A stretch of DNA of 64,000 nucleotides from Ottelia alismoides (GCA_037367405.1 JAZKJV010006941.1:992001-1056000); one strand, 5' to 3'. Shown: positions 24,484-36,480, counted from the stretch's first letter. Notes: generated by a model from the letters alone, not told the origin. A program made the numbers and translations.

Positions 24484-24805
24484 TGATCGATGGAGTAGAG
24501 TAGGAGAGAAGGAAAGGGAGATCTCTCTTCCTGCTCTCTTTTTCTCTATCTCTATGTTATCTATCGATCTATGTGCTCTCTTCTGTGTTGTGCTGTTGGG
24601 TCATTTAAGTTTGAAAAGCCAATAAATAGTAGTAGTAATGGTAAGATATATTATATTTATAGATCTGTGTGTATGATCATACGAAAGTATCGGGAATTAT
24701 GAAATGGGAGAGAGAGAGAGATGAGCAACGGCTCTTTTGTTGGGAGCTCCATTTCAAATCGGAGGAGAAGGGGAATGGGACCCAATGGAGGTTATGGGCG
24801 ATGCA
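24484..24805 (-). promoter_or_regulatory. Promoter region of the DUF4378 gene
   Basis: Minus-strand leader is CT-rich (gagagaa runs on plus, 24,500-24,545) with a TATA-like stretch around 24,640-24,665. A GA microsatellite lies at 24,711-24,720. The Mutator-like element begins at 24,815, so at most about 330 bp of native promoter remains next to the likely transcription start. Confidence 0.35.
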
Positions 24806-24814
24806 GCTCAGTCC

Positions 24815-24960
24815 GGGATTTTTTTTTAAATAATTATTAAAAAATTCGTAATTAATTAAATAAGCATCAAGGGGAAGAAATTAAAAAATTAGGCATCAAT
24901 CGGCACCTGAGGTGCCGATTTGGGGCGCCCCTCCAAATCGGCACCTCAGGTGCCGATTTG
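24815..24960 (+). repeat. Left terminal inverted repeat with palindromic modules
   Basis: The AT-rich terminal part (24815-24895) is followed by two copies of an odd-centred palindrome AATCGGCACCT-x-AGGTGCCGATT, at 24898-24920 and 24935-24959. Confidence 0.9.
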
Positions 24961-24968
24961 GGAGAGGA

Positions 24969-25018
24969 CCGTTGGAAATTTGCCAACGGTCCCCTCCTCC
25001 CCATTTCCTATATAAAAC
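24969..25018 (+). promoter_or_regulatory. MULE promoter: inverted AACGG pair and TATA box
   Basis: CCGTTGG-aaatttg-CCAACGG at 24969-24989 is an inverted pair of AACGG cores, close to the MSA/MYB3R site, and TATATAAA follows at 25009-25016. The same arrangement is kept in copy 2 (50239-50288), which suggests it is the element's working promoter. Confidence 0.55.
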
Positions 25019-25551
25019 GCCCCCCCTCATTCATCCTCCTCACAATTTCACCCTCTCCTTCTCATTCTTCATCTTCTCCCCATTCATTCTCTCTGGTTCC
25101 CTCATTCTGTATTCTGAAGTGCGATTGCTGCTCTCGAGCGACTAATCTTATTCAAGTAAGAATAAGATATTTTTGTTTGTAGATTTTGTTCTGTGTTTTT
25201 TGCAGGGTTCTATCAGTGAGGACGCTATATCAGTGAGGACGCTATATTATTATATTTTGGATAACATTTCTTGTAAAAGAGAAGACACGCATCTTTCAGG
25301 TAATTTTATTTAAGATTTTTTATTAAATTTAACAAGTAATTAGTTGTGCAAAATTGATGATTAGTTAAAATATATTTCAAAATAATTATTTTTTAATGAT
25401 AAATCATTTGTCTATGAAGTAATCTAATGATGTTGAATTAAATAGGGGACATTACACATTACATTAGCATTTCATTTATTTAGATTTAAAAGTGCACATA
25501 TTCATGTTAAAATTAATGTCATTTAGATTTGGAATCGAGCGCCGAGAGGGC

Positions 25552-27353
25552 TACTATACATCGATAGTACGTGGATCGTTGGGCTGATAGGGAAGCCACA
25601 GTTGTTCATGAGCACCCGGATTCCGATACCGATCTTTATATGCAATGGTATTGGAATATAACAAGAAGATGGATCCAAACAAAGATTCCTCCTCTTGTAG
25701 TAGCTTACCGATCACACGGACCAATGGAAAGGCGTCTGGTATGTTTAAAAACTCTACTTATTCTATTGAGATTCAATTAAATTATTCTTAACATATTTGT
25801 AAATGGACTAGGTTGATACGATTGTACAAGGAAGAAATAATATGGAACAACTTAGACGATCAACAGACTTACCTACCGACATGAGGACGACAGTCGAAAA
25901 TACAATTAGCATGTTCGATGAAACACTGAACATGTTCTCCTTGATGTATCCCTTCCACCAATATGGGCATCAACAATTCATGCCATCACAGGAGCATCAT
26001 ACTTCGGGAGCATCAGGTTTTGTAATTTTTTTCTTACAAATGTAAACTAATTTCTTATCTTAAAATCGTGAATTTATAAATTTCTATGTTGTAAATTGTA
26101 CAGGAAGGGAGTACACGGAATATGGTGGGGAGGGGACGCAACCACCACCGATGTTTGCTACTTCAGGTTTTAGTTATTTATTTATGTATACTCAATTCTT
26201 ATCCATATATCGATTTTTAGACATATAAATACAGCTCCTTATAAAATATAGCAGGACTCGGTGAGCAGGCATTTTCCCAGGGTCAGACAATGGAGGAGTC
26301 AATATTTGGCACTTCAGGAATGACGTCTGCAGGATATGGCGGGCAAGGGTACTCGTCAGGTCTTTAAGGACTCGCATCTCAATATGACCAAACTGGATTT
26401 GGAGCTTCGGGTAATAAAATGACTAAATTAAATAAGTAATTTTTATCTTATGTATTATTTTCTAAAAGTTGAATATCTAATTCCTGCAGGATATGGAGAA
26501 GCTTTTAGTCAATCTCAATTTGCAGGATCATCATTTGCCGGTCCTTCGAGTCAGGGATACATCGGACAGGAAGTTCCACCAATTCAACCAGGATTTGTAT
26601 CTACAGGTAAAATTGTACTTTATTACATTGCATTCTCTTCTTACTTATTAGGTAATTTATGTGACATATAATGTAATTAACATCTTTTAGGTATGAGCTA
26701 TATCGAGTATGGATTTAGAGGGTCTCAAATCGGTGAAGCAGGATTTAGAGGTTCAGGTATAAATATATTATAGAATATACAAACTCAATTCAATACGTTA
26801 TGTTTAAATTTTGTGATACTTATAACAATGAAAATGTCTAAATCTTGTAGGACCATCACTTGTTGGACCTTCGAGTCAATTTGACTCTGGACCCTCTCAG
26901 CTCATATCGTCTACTCAATACAGTTCAGAAGATTTGCAGTCGCAGATATTTGATAGTGTTCGGCAAATGGAGGTAACTGATTTTGATAGACAGTTGTTTG
27001 GTATATCCACGATACCACAACAACGTCCGGAGCTGCCTCGAAGACCTTCTCCCGGAGTAAGGATCACTGAGCCTCCTCCATCAGAGCCGCCTCGCCATTC
27101 AACAAGTGTACGAACGTCAAGGAATCAGGAATCACAAACAATCGAACCGCCATGGAGGTCGTCAGCTAGACCGCATCCTCCAGGGCACGTTCCAACACAT
27201 TCAGAACAAATGTCCAAGCAGAAGAAGAAGAAGACAACACATGAGGAGACCCACAAAAAATTAGGAGATGGAGGGAAAGGAAACGACAAGGGAGGTGGTG
27301 CAGGAGGTGGAGGAGGAGGTCTGAAGGGATTTCTGAAGATATGGAAAGTTTAA
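25552..27353 (+). pseudogene. 3' exons of the PMD gene left in the deleted MULE
   Basis: Starts inside the PMD exon (YVDRW.DREATVVHEHPDSD) and continues through the small exons shared with copy 2: DTIVQGRNNMEQLRRS (from 25812), the YTEYGGEGTQPPP exon, the GQTMEESIFGTSGMTS exon, YGEAFSQSQFAGSS, and the last exon (26,852-27,353) ending LKGFLKIWKV. Exon GQGYSSGL is followed by an in-frame TAA (at about 26,366) where copy 2 reads H-Q. The N-terminal PMD core is deleted, so no functional product is expected. Confidence 0.7.
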
Positions 27354-27910
27354 GTTATTGTAAATTTTTTTCCTATTATTTGTAAACTCATATTTCTTCT
27401 CTTATGAATTTAATAAAATACTTGTAATTTTTTTAAATTAATTCATGTCAAGTTGTACCTTGTTGAGTTCACATATATCAATGATAAATGATGTTGTTCA
27501 CACTCTCGATTTCTTTATATTTACTACAATATTGTTGACATGTTAATTATAAATATTCTAAGTATGTATCAATAATGAATAATATACTAAAAAAATAGAG
27601 ATATACTTAACATTTTACAATAACGTTATCGGGAAGAAGATGAGACCACGAAGCTCTACTGATAGATCAAAAATAGTGTGATGAAGGAAAATATTGATAG
27701 TTTATTAAATTTATTTATGTAATTACTCAAATGTACTCAAATGAACATAAATATAATTGTAGAATAATATTTTGTAAAATTATTTACATAATTCCTCAAT
27801 ATTTTTTTTAAATTATTCATATCTAATAAACATAATAATAATTTATAATCTCCGGCAGTACTGAACTTAAATTACATTGTTGAAGGGATTGGATTTGTAA
27901 ATTGTCCATC

Positions 27911-28155
27911 CCAAATCGGCAGCTGAGGTGCCGATTTGGCGCCTCTGCCCAAATCGGCACCTCAGGTGCCGATTAGGAGGGGCCACCCCAAATCGGCACC
28001 TGAGGTGCCGATTTGGAGGGGCAGGTGCCGATTTGGAGGGGCCGCCCCAAATCGGCACCTCAGGTGCCGATTGATGCCTAATTTTTTAATTTCTTCCCCT
28101 TGATGCTTATTTAATTAATTACGAATTTTTTAATAATTATTTAAAAAAAAATCCC
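27911..28155 (-). repeat. Right terminal inverted repeat with palindromic modules
   Basis: Mirror of the left end. Palindromic modules at about 27913-27936 (one changed base, 'cggcagctg'), 27951-27974, 27990-28014, a half module at 28023-28035 and 28049-28072, so this end has expanded relative to the left. Confidence 0.9.
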
Positions 28156-28164
28156 GCTCAGTCC

Positions 28165-28589
28165 AACTTGGAAAGGGTGATGGGGGATATTCACTGTCAG
28201 TCCTCTTTTGATTAGGGTTTTCACTTATTAATTTTGATGCATTTTCCTTGGTGTTTGTCGAGCCATCCCGACCATCCAAACACGATCTGACGATCCATAT
28301 CGCTTTGTGAAAACACCTGATTCCATGCGCGGATAATGACAGTTAGATGGTATTTGAGATGATCGGCGGTGATTGCTACTTGACAACTCTGACTTAAATG
28401 ATCTGATCGATTGATTTGGCTTTTGGATCAAGTAAGTTGTTGTCATGGATGATCTTTCTCAAAATGCATTTGAAATTGATTTTTGATCTTGCTTAAGCTC
28501 TGGTCGAAATTAATACTCAACTTCCATTCCTAATTTAACTATGGATAAAATTAAATATGCAATACTAAAGCCATTCTTGTTGGGAGGGA
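28165..28589. other. Intergenic, nothing recognised
   Basis: Sequence right of the MULE; short frames only, no repeat or motif noted. Confidence 0.4.
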
Positions 28590-28710
28590 GGATCCTCTGT
28601 TGTATTGCAGAGTGCTATAAGCAGCATGTCGAGCGGCACGTGCATGTTGAGGCCAACCACAACTGTGCATCTCGATCGGCTCAGCATCTCTGTTGTACAA
28701 TAGAGGATCC
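28590..28710. mobile_element. Small MITE with ggatcctctgttgta ends
   Basis: Inverted repeats 'ggatcctctgttgtattgcag' (28590-28610, one base over limit omitted in comparison) and the complement of 'ggatcctctattgtacaaca' at the right (28690-28710). No target duplication found. Similar end sequence is present near 57,427-57,590 and in the MYB intron hairpin. Confidence 0.6.
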
Positions 28711-29485
28711 ACGCTTTCTCTTCGACGATTGTGATGTGTCCCACAATTGGTAATAATAAATATTTTTTTACACATGTGCCTCTTCGAGATTCTGTAATTA
28801 CAATTATGCCTCTACGTGTTTTTGCAATAACCCTTATGTCCACTGTATTATTACGTTTTTTACCCTATTTTACCATAAAGAAAAGGCTATACTATGAATA
28901 ACAATAATAAAGACATTTTTCTAGTTACAGAATTTCAGAAGGGTACAAGTATGAAAAATCTACAAATAAAACATATAACTACTCGTACACACTACTTATC
29001 AGAATTTTGGATTAATTTACTCATACGCAAGTAAATTTCTTTATATTCTAATGAAAACTTGAAATGCAATGGGCAAGATCTCGTGGAGTTTCATGCACTA
29101 AAATGTCGAAATTCTTCGTCAATTTGGGACCTTTTATGTAATTTACCCAAAAACCATAATTTTTTCTAATTTGCTTGCAGGGGAGTTTTTAATACTTGGG
29201 CTGATTACAGGGCCTACATTGATTGTGATCTTTTGTCTTTCCATGGTATTAGTTTGAATTTTGAATATATATTTTACGAACAAATTTCGCAAATATCCCA
29301 GCATAACTTAATGTTGCCGTCGTCTTTTGAAAATTAATAATACGATACTCGACTTTTTTGAGATTTGTTTCATAGTAGTTTTAGGACTAACAGTGTGTTG
29401 TAGAGTGAGATAATAGACTGTACGGCAATGATGCGACCTTTTTATTTCAGGATCTTATTACAAAATAAAGTTGTTGCACTCCAAT

Positions 29486-30075
29486 GCAAAGTTTTTCAAA
29501 TCGAATCCGACATCCAACTGAAATCGTACATAAATGATCGGATCGAATTAAATCGGTTCAGTCGGATGATGATGTTATCATTATTTAATACTGGATTAAA
29601 TCAAATAAGTGAGAAAAAAGTGGTTGAATCGACTAATCAAACTAAAATGAAACAAAATGTATATAAAATATACACTTAAATTAAAATGGAAATAAAATAC
29701 ATAGACAATATATATTTTACAACACACACACACATATATATATATATATGTGTGTATGTATATTATTTGGATTAGATGCTTATAGAATTATAGTAGTTTA
29801 CTTATATATAAAATCCATTATATGCAAAAAATTGTATTAGAGTAGTTGGTTAGGAGTATGAGATAAATAACCAAAGGCCATAGGTTAAACTCCCACTACT
29901 TGTATTATCTTTGAATACATTAAAAATTAAATGCAGTTGAATTTAGGTTGAACCTGAGAAAAAATGATAGGTTGACCCGGCATGTCAATTAAAATTTGAA
30001 CTTTCAAACCAAATGGACAATAATCGATTAACCCGATCAATCCAGGCCTGATTCACCGGTACAAAATTGAAATTT
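29486..30075 (-). mobile_element. Second copy of the hAT family seen at 15625, opposite orientation
   Basis: Begins 'caaagtttttcaaatcg' (compare CAAGGTTTTTGAAAC), then the 'gatgatgatgttatcattatt' block, and at 29,825-29,915 a stretch that is the complement of about 16,360-16,440 ('ataaccaaaggccatagg'). The right terminus is unclear and no target duplication was found; the family's tandem unit appears once ('ttgacccggcatgtcaatt'). Confidence 0.6.
29721..29757. repeat. (AC)n(AT)n(GT)n microsatellite
   Basis: Compound dinucleotide run inside the preceding element; self-complementary. Confidence 0.8.
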
Positions 30076-30487
30076 GGTTTTAATTCAATTAGAAATTTTC
30101 TTGTAATTCACTGTAATAAATTATACCATTCAATAGAGGAATAAGGGAAAATGAATAAGGAATGATAACACAATGTTTAGGTTCAGTTGGAGGGAGATGG
30201 TAAGGAGAGATAAGTTGTAGTTATTTGCTATTCTATATTCAGTAGCGAGGATAAGGAGGGATATAGGGATTATGTTTGATAAGAAATAGATATTTGTATA
30301 TTTTTTTATCGTGAGAAACCGATAATGGATGGATAGTGCGGAAAACTCACTTTCATCTTAACTACATGACCAAATGTTGACCGTCTACGGAGGGATAATA
30401 AACTAGAAGAATAACGAGAAATATCCCTCTTTATTCCACAAACGAATAGCTCTAAAAAGTCATTATCAATTGATGCATGCCTCCAAT

Positions 30488-30697
30488 CATGGAAGGCCGT
30501 ATCAATATCGTTTCAATATCGTATCGATACGATATTTCGATGATATATCGACGATATATCGTCAAAATATCGTCCATATCGACGAACCTTTGTGAAGAAA
30601 ATGCCTGCAAATCGGGATATATCGCCATATCGGTGCTCATATCGATCCCATGTCGATATCAATATATCGGCGATATATCGCGATATTTCCTTCCATG
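30488..30697. mobile_element. 210-bp hAT MITE made of CGATAT repeats
   Basis: Ends CATGGAAGG...TATC and the complement of CATGGAAGGAAATATC, with perfect 8-bp duplications CCTCCAAT at 30480-30487 and 30698-30705. The interior is dominated by 'gatatatcg'-type palindromes that can fold on themselves. Confidence 0.8.
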
Positions 30698-31040
30698 CCT
30701 CCAATATACATGGAAGAATACCAAAGAGCATAGACCAAGAGGTCTTTCCTGATATATTAACAGAAGTATTTACGGAGTAGTATTTTTTTTTCTAACGTCT
30801 ACATTTGACCGTATATTTTGATATCAACTAATTTATAACTGCGTATATTCGTGTCCGTATATTTTGATATCGAACAGTTTAAATATAACGTTTTATATAT
30901 CCAATTATAATAATACCATTTTTCCCGAACAAATACGAAAAACACCAATCTAAACCTTCGCACGGTCACCAGATATACAAACATAGTAATAAAAGAGGGG
31001 GAAATTACATGAAAGGTCCCAAAGAAGGTGGGGGGTTGTT

Positions 31041-31307
31041 TCAGAATCCGTGGACGATTCCGGCGCACTTGACCTTAATCCACCGGAGTCCCCGCCGGAG
31101 CGATGCCTTCAGCCTCCCCTCCACGCCGTAGGCCTTGTACTTCGCCACCCTCCGCCGCCGCTTCATCTCAGAATCATCCCACACTCCCTCGCTCTTTCCC
31201 GCCATTGCCGGTTGAGGGTTGTGGTACCGATCGCCAGAAGCACCAGCATCCTCCGGTCTCCGGTCGCCGCCAGAGCGCTGCCGGAGGTGGGTCCTCCGGT
31301 TGTCCAT
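31041..31307 (-). CDS. DUF3511-domain protein, 88 aa
   Basis: Single exon on the minus strand. The C-terminal half, WDDSEMKRRRRVAKYKAYGVEG then RLKASLRRGLRWIKVKCAGIVHGF (given in two pieces), is the DUF3511 signature (usual form D-P-E-x-K-R-x-x-R-V-A-x-Y-K-x-Y-x-V-E-G-K-x-K-x-S-x-[KR]-x-x-x-R-W-I-K). The N-terminal half is polar and low-complexity, as usual; the length fits this family of small basic plant proteins of unknown function. The start MDNRRTHLRQRS at 31307 is the family's usual M-[DE]-x-R-R. A frame on the other strand of equal length is its shadow. Upstream on the minus strand is a CT-rich leader with a TATATATA run at about 31,337. Confidence 0.85.
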   Translation of the reverse strand: MDNRRTHLRQRSGGDRRPEDAGASGDRYHNPQPAMAGKSEGVWDDSEMKRRRRVAKYKAYGVEGRLKASLRRGLRWIKVKCAGIVHGF

Positions 31308-32431
31308 TGGGGATAGAGAGAAAGAGGAAGAGAATGGTTATATATAGAGAGAGACAGAGAGGTGTGGGGAACGGGAGGTGAGAGGCTGTTCATGTGCTGT
31401 TCGAAGATTTTGATGGTCTTTTCTTTTTATAGTAATGTTTGCGTGTTCTTAGTTGGAATTTCATGTTCTTCAAATTTTTGATTTTATTGTGGTTTCTTGT
31501 GTTTGTCTTATTATATTGAAATTAGGCACGTAAATGTAATCTGCAATAATTAATCATGTGATAAACGATGAGCGAAGAGCGAAGGAGGACGAGGACATAG
31601 CAGGTTTAATGGGTGTCTATGCAAGAGTTGGGAATATAGGGGTGTATATGTAAATGGAAAAGAATCCAGGAGAATCTATCAGAAAATCTACAGTATGCTT
31701 GACTGAATCCAAATCACAGTTGGATCAAAGAATATAATCCCACTTGTTGGGTCCTTTCCCATTAATCATAGTAAAGATCAAAGCATCATCCCACTTGTTG
31801 CTCTATCACCAACACAGGACTGGTAAAAAAGGAACAAAAAAGAACCTTCCCTTATTTTGATATTTCTCCACTTTTTTTACAGGTGATGAAACATTTATTT
31901 ACTTTTCCCAAGAGATTAATATTCGAGTCCTGATCTATGGAATGAAAGACCAACTGCAGTTTGATGAACCCTAGGAAGATGACAACTGCACGATTCGATT
32001 CAGAATCGCAGCTTAATTTGCGACTATCATACGCACCGACATGAGAATTAGCAGTTAATGAGAGAATGCAAAGGTTCAAACTTGCAAGAAATTGGATGCA
32101 TTCAAGTGGTTAATCACATACAGTCAATCTAGAGAGCGATATATGGTGATTGGCAGATGGCTAATACCTCCTATCAAATTAGATGTTGAAACAATACAAA
32201 CGACAGATAGCCAACATAATAGGCAGTTGAAGAAACTGTATTAAGATTAAGGCTGAATGGCCCTTCTGAAAAGATATAAAAGTTTCAGTATACAGACCAA
32301 ATAGATACCTTACATAGCACCAAACATACAATAGTACAAAGGCGTGATTATTACTAATACATGACTAAAACTACACTGCAACCATGGAATATTAACATTA
32401 TCATGCTTACAGAATGACCGGGCGGCTCCCC
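31308..32431. other. Intergenic
   Basis: Promoter side of the DUF3511 gene, then unassigned unique-looking sequence. No repeat termini or coding frames recognised. Confidence 0.4.
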
Positions 32432-32611
32432 TCATGGTCGATAATATTGATATGCATCCGGCTCGAGAACTGAACTCTCTGCTATAAAATCCAAATCTTC
32501 CTTGGATCTCATAGGGTGTCCTGAAATATTGTCGCTAACAGGAGTTCCTGGACAAATGCAGACCTTTGGGATCTCTCCCTCTGATCCTTTTCGGAGAGAG
32601 ATGTCTCCAAG
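32432..32611 (-). CDS. Probable terminal exon of an unrecognised gene
   Basis: A 59-codon stretch follows an acceptor-like 'tgatgcag' on the minus strand: LGDISLRKGSEGEIPKVCIC...PGTPVSDNISGHPMRS...ESSVLEPDAYQYYRP, then stop. Composition and the clean splice acceptor look like a real last exon, but I do not recognise the family and found no upstream exon in the next kilobase; a LINE begins about 1 kb upstream, so the gene may be broken or have a long intron. Function unknown. Confidence 0.4.
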   Translation of the reverse strand, partial: LGDISLRKGSEGEIPKVCICPGTPVSDNISGHPMRSKEDLDFIAESSVLEPDAYQYYRP

Positions 32612-33654
32612 CTGCATCACATTTGCAAGTAAGATACATACAGATCAGCTGAATACAGTGTGCATATCTAGTTTACAAAAGAGAAAAAAAGTGCTACAGT
32701 TACTAAGCATTCCCAAAAATAGAATTGATAAAATAAAAAGGCTCAAATATTCTCGCATTATTCCCTCAAAAAGTCAAAACATGCCTCGGATTCTGATCTG
32801 CACTTCGCTTCAGAAGGGCAACTTTGTGACTTTTACATATTGAAGGAGATGTTCTCTTGATCTGGCAACTTTTCTTTACGTTCTAAAAAATGACCATGAC
32901 ACGGGTCTAAAATAGAATGAATGAGTGTCTTGACCTTACATCCCTCAAATGGAGATGTAAAGGAGCTGGGGAAGGATACAATGGGAGATGGAAGTCAAGA
33001 TCATGGATCAAGCTAGTAATGATAAAATCAAATCCTTGCTTTAGGACACCAAAGCCCTCATCATTACTACATTTGCTTTCTGTCCTTAAACACAAGAGCA
33101 AGGGCGAATATGTGAATGAAGTAGAAAGAAGGATATATATGCATTCCCACTGCTGAACTGAAATGGAATTGAAGAGATAAAAGAAAGTTGATGTTTACAC
33201 TTAGGGAACAATCCCGCAGCATATCCGGATTTGATTAAAAACAACCCAGGATATAAGCCCTGTTTAGGTCTAGGTTACCCCAATCATGGCTTGAAATATA
33301 GCAAGCAAATATCGCCGATATGTCACCAAGTGTTGGCGATATATTGGCAATAGGTCGACATTTCAGCAAGACCCTTGTTTAGACGACATGCTTCGCCCGC
33401 TTGCTAATGCAGAGGTTGCACAACAAGCTGTACAATGTGTCCGATTGAATAGATGAGTTACGACACAAGGCTTCTCAAGATTCTCAACAACGTTCATGGC
33501 ATAATACGCGATTAATATAGTATATAGTATGCATGTGTTCATTTAGGTTTTTAAATTTAGAATTGTTGATTTTTAATTGTAGTTTTAATTCTAACACAAA
33601 ACAAAAACAACATCAAAGCCTTTTCCACATTAAGTACGGTCGGCTACATTAGTT

Positions 33655-36480
33655 CTTTGCCTCCATTCAGATCTATCTTGGGTCATTCTCGAGCTTAGAT
33701 CCAAAAAACTAAGATCTCTTCGTATAGTCTCATTCCAACACTTATTGGGCCTTCCTCGCCCTCTCTTAGCCGGCTCAACATCCCAAAAACTCACCTCTCC
33801 TCACCGGTGCATCAGCTGACCTCCTTTGCAAATGAACAAACCACCTTAAGCGATTTTCTCGCATCTTATCCTCGATCGAAGCTACACCAACTTTCCTTCT
33901 GATTGCATCATTTCGAATCCGATCTTTAACTGTATGTCCACACATCCACCTTAGCATTTTCATTTCTACTATTACCATTCTCTGCATATGTCTATGGTTA
34001 CAGGTCAATATTCAGATTCATAGAGCATAGCATGTTTCACGATCTTTTTGTAAAAACTTTCCTTCGATTCTCAAAGGGATTTCTTATCACAGAGAACAAT
34101 AGAGGCTTCTCTCCACTTTAGCCAACCTGCTTTTATTATATTAGTAACAACTCCATCAATTTCACATCATGTTGCAAAATAGATCCAAAGTATTTAAGAG
34201 AAACTCTCTTTTGAATGTTATCGTCACCAATCTTCACCTCGATTCCTTCACCATTACTTCCAAAAAGTGCACTCTATATATTCAGTCTTAGCCTACTTAT
34301 ACGAAATCCTTTAGTCTCCAATGCATGTTTCTAGACCTCAAGCTTCTCATTTACTCCATCTCTAGTCTCATCAATCAATATAATATCATCAACGAATAAC
34401 ATACATCAAGGTATCTCGTCCTGAATATGACTTGTCAACTCGTCCATAATCAAAGTAAAAAGAAATGGACTTAAAGTTGAACCTTGATGCAAACCAATGT
34501 TGACGTAAAAATAGTCAGTCTTCCCAGATTGTATCCTTACACAAGATCAAGTCCTATCATACATATCTTTTATGATGTTAATGTATAAGACAAGTACTCG
34601 TCTCTTCTCCAAAACTCTCTATAATATCTCCTATGGGACAAGTTCATAAGCCTTCTCCAAATCAATAAAAAACATAGGGAGGTTCTTCCTCTAAACTTTA
34701 TAAATATCCATTGTTTTCCTCAGCAAGTTGATGGCTTTAATAGTTGAGCGATCCGGCATGAATCCGAATTAGTTTTCTTTTACTTTGAAAACTCACTTCA
34801 ACTTTCTTCCGACCACGTGATCCCAATTTTTCAATGTAACTCATCAGCTTGATACCTCGTAATTTGAACAATTTTAATTGTCTCCTTTGTTCTTATAAAA
34901 AGGTACCATAATGCTTCTCCTCAAGTCTTCAAATATTTTTTTGCTTCGTCAAATAACATTAAATAAATTTGGTGAGTCAAGTCAAACCACGTTCACCTAA
35001 AACTCCCCGAACTTCTATAAAAATGTCATCAGGTCCTACACCTTTCCCAGATCTCAACCTTCAAAGCATCGTCTACTTCCTCCCTTTGTATTCGTCTACA
35101 GCTTGCACAATTCAAGTAACTTTCTCTACTAGTTAGATCTAGGGTTGCTAACCGAACTGTAACAAACGAACCTATGTTCGAGTTCGGTTCGATAAGAAAG
35201 TTTGAAAGTTCGCTTTCGATTCGATAAATGTTCGATAGGATACGTTGGAGTTCGAGTTCATTTAGAAAATGAACGTTCGAGTTCGATTTGATAATAGTTT
35301 GTTAACAATTTAGCTTAGCTAAAATATGCTTATATGAACAAGTTCAAAATTTGAGTTCGACAATAAGGTTCGATAAGTAGTAAAATAAAGAAGATATTCA
35401 AATTAAAGTGGTACAAAGCCTAATAAATACTACAATTTCTTTAACCTCAAATATATCATGTGTATAAATACGAAGTTACACACACAAATGCACACATATA
35501 TACATATATCGAACTCGAACTTTTATCGAATGAACATATGTTGTGTTCATGTTCCATTCGTTATATCGAACTAAAATTTGAAGTTTATGTTCAGTTCGTT
35601 TAGAAACGAACGAACATCTTTTCGAACTATTATCGAACGAACTCTAATCAAATACGAACATGCTCAGTTTGATTAGCAGTCCTAGTTAGATCTCTCAAAG
35701 TAATCTCTCTACGTCCTTCACAATGAAAACCTTATGAAGTACCGCTTCCATCTAGTCTCTATATCATTCTGAGTAACAAGCACATGACCTTCCTCATCTT
35801 TAATGCATCTCACTTGAGAAATGTCTTTGGTCTTTTTTTCTCTTGCTTTAGCCAACCTGAAATATATCCTTCTGGCACTCCTTAGAGTCGAGATTTTTGT
35901 ACAAAACTTTATAAACTTTTGATTTAGCTTCTCTTACATCCTTCGCTTCCTTCTTTGCTATTTTGTAGTTTTGTGACAGTTTCACTTGTTTTATCCTTAA
36001 ACATAGCTTTAAAGCATGCTCTTTTAATTTTGAGCTTCTCTTGTACCCCTCCACTCTACCACCAAGCCTCCTTTTGGCCTGGATCTCCTTTTGACTCACC
36101 TAGCATCTCTTTGGCTACTCTTCGGATACAAGATGCTACCACCTCTCACATTCCGTTTACATTTCTGTTACAATCCCAAGATAAGTCTTCTAAAGACTAA
36201 AACCTTCTCTCTGAAGATTGATTGCTTCAATTGAAGATTCCACCATTTAGTTCTAGTGATCATGGAAACCCTCCTTTTGTTTACCATCCCTTTTATTTGC
36301 ACATCCATGGCTAACAAACGATTATGGGAGGTTAAACTCTCTCTTGAGATTACTTTGCAGTTTTTGTAATACAATCGATCTCTTCTCTTCAATGCAAAGT
36401 AATCTATCTGTGTTCTAGTCAGGCCTCTCTTATAAGTAATTAAATGATCCTCCCTCTTCTTGAAGAGAGCATTTTCTATG
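33655..36480 (-). pseudogene. Degenerate LINE (endonuclease-reverse transcriptase), minus strand
   Basis: Read on minus from 36,480: the end of the endonuclease (RRDRLYYKNCKVISRESLTS, 36,390-36,330), the linker with YKIAKKEAKDVREAKSKVY (about 36,000-35,930), reverse-transcriptase motifs FIDLEKAYELVP (about 34,670) and MLFVDDIILID (about 34,395; catalytic FVDD box), then the C-terminal [20 protein letters not shown] and [18 protein letters not shown] (33,775-33,960). The C-terminal text suits an RTE-type plant LINE. Frameshifts and stops are frequent, and a hAT element at 35140-35684 splits the reverse-transcriptase region. Confidence 0.8.
35140..35684. mobile_element. hAT element, 545 bp, inserted in the LINE
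   Basis: Termini TAGGGTTGCTAACCGAACTG and complement of TAGGACTGCTAATCAAACTG, flanked by perfect 8-bp duplications GTTAGATC (35132-35139, 35685-35692). No coding capacity; rich in 'ttcgagttcg' repeats. The LINE resumes directly on both sides. Confidence 0.88.

Larger units (their letters stand above)
24815..28155 (+). mobile_element. Mutator-like element, 3341-bp deletion derivative (copy 1)
   Basis: Ends GGGATTTTTTTTAAATAATT on the left and its complement on the right; the inverted repeats run about 110 bp almost without difference. Perfect 9-bp target duplications GCTCAGTCC flank it (24806-24814, 28156-28164), as expected for Mutator. It matches the 7.6-kb element at 49755-57399 at both ends but lacks its transposase and most of the PMD region: sequence jumps from the equivalent of about 51,065 to about 54,890 across a shared 'ctatac'. 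It must rely on transposase from elsewhere. Confidence 0.92.
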
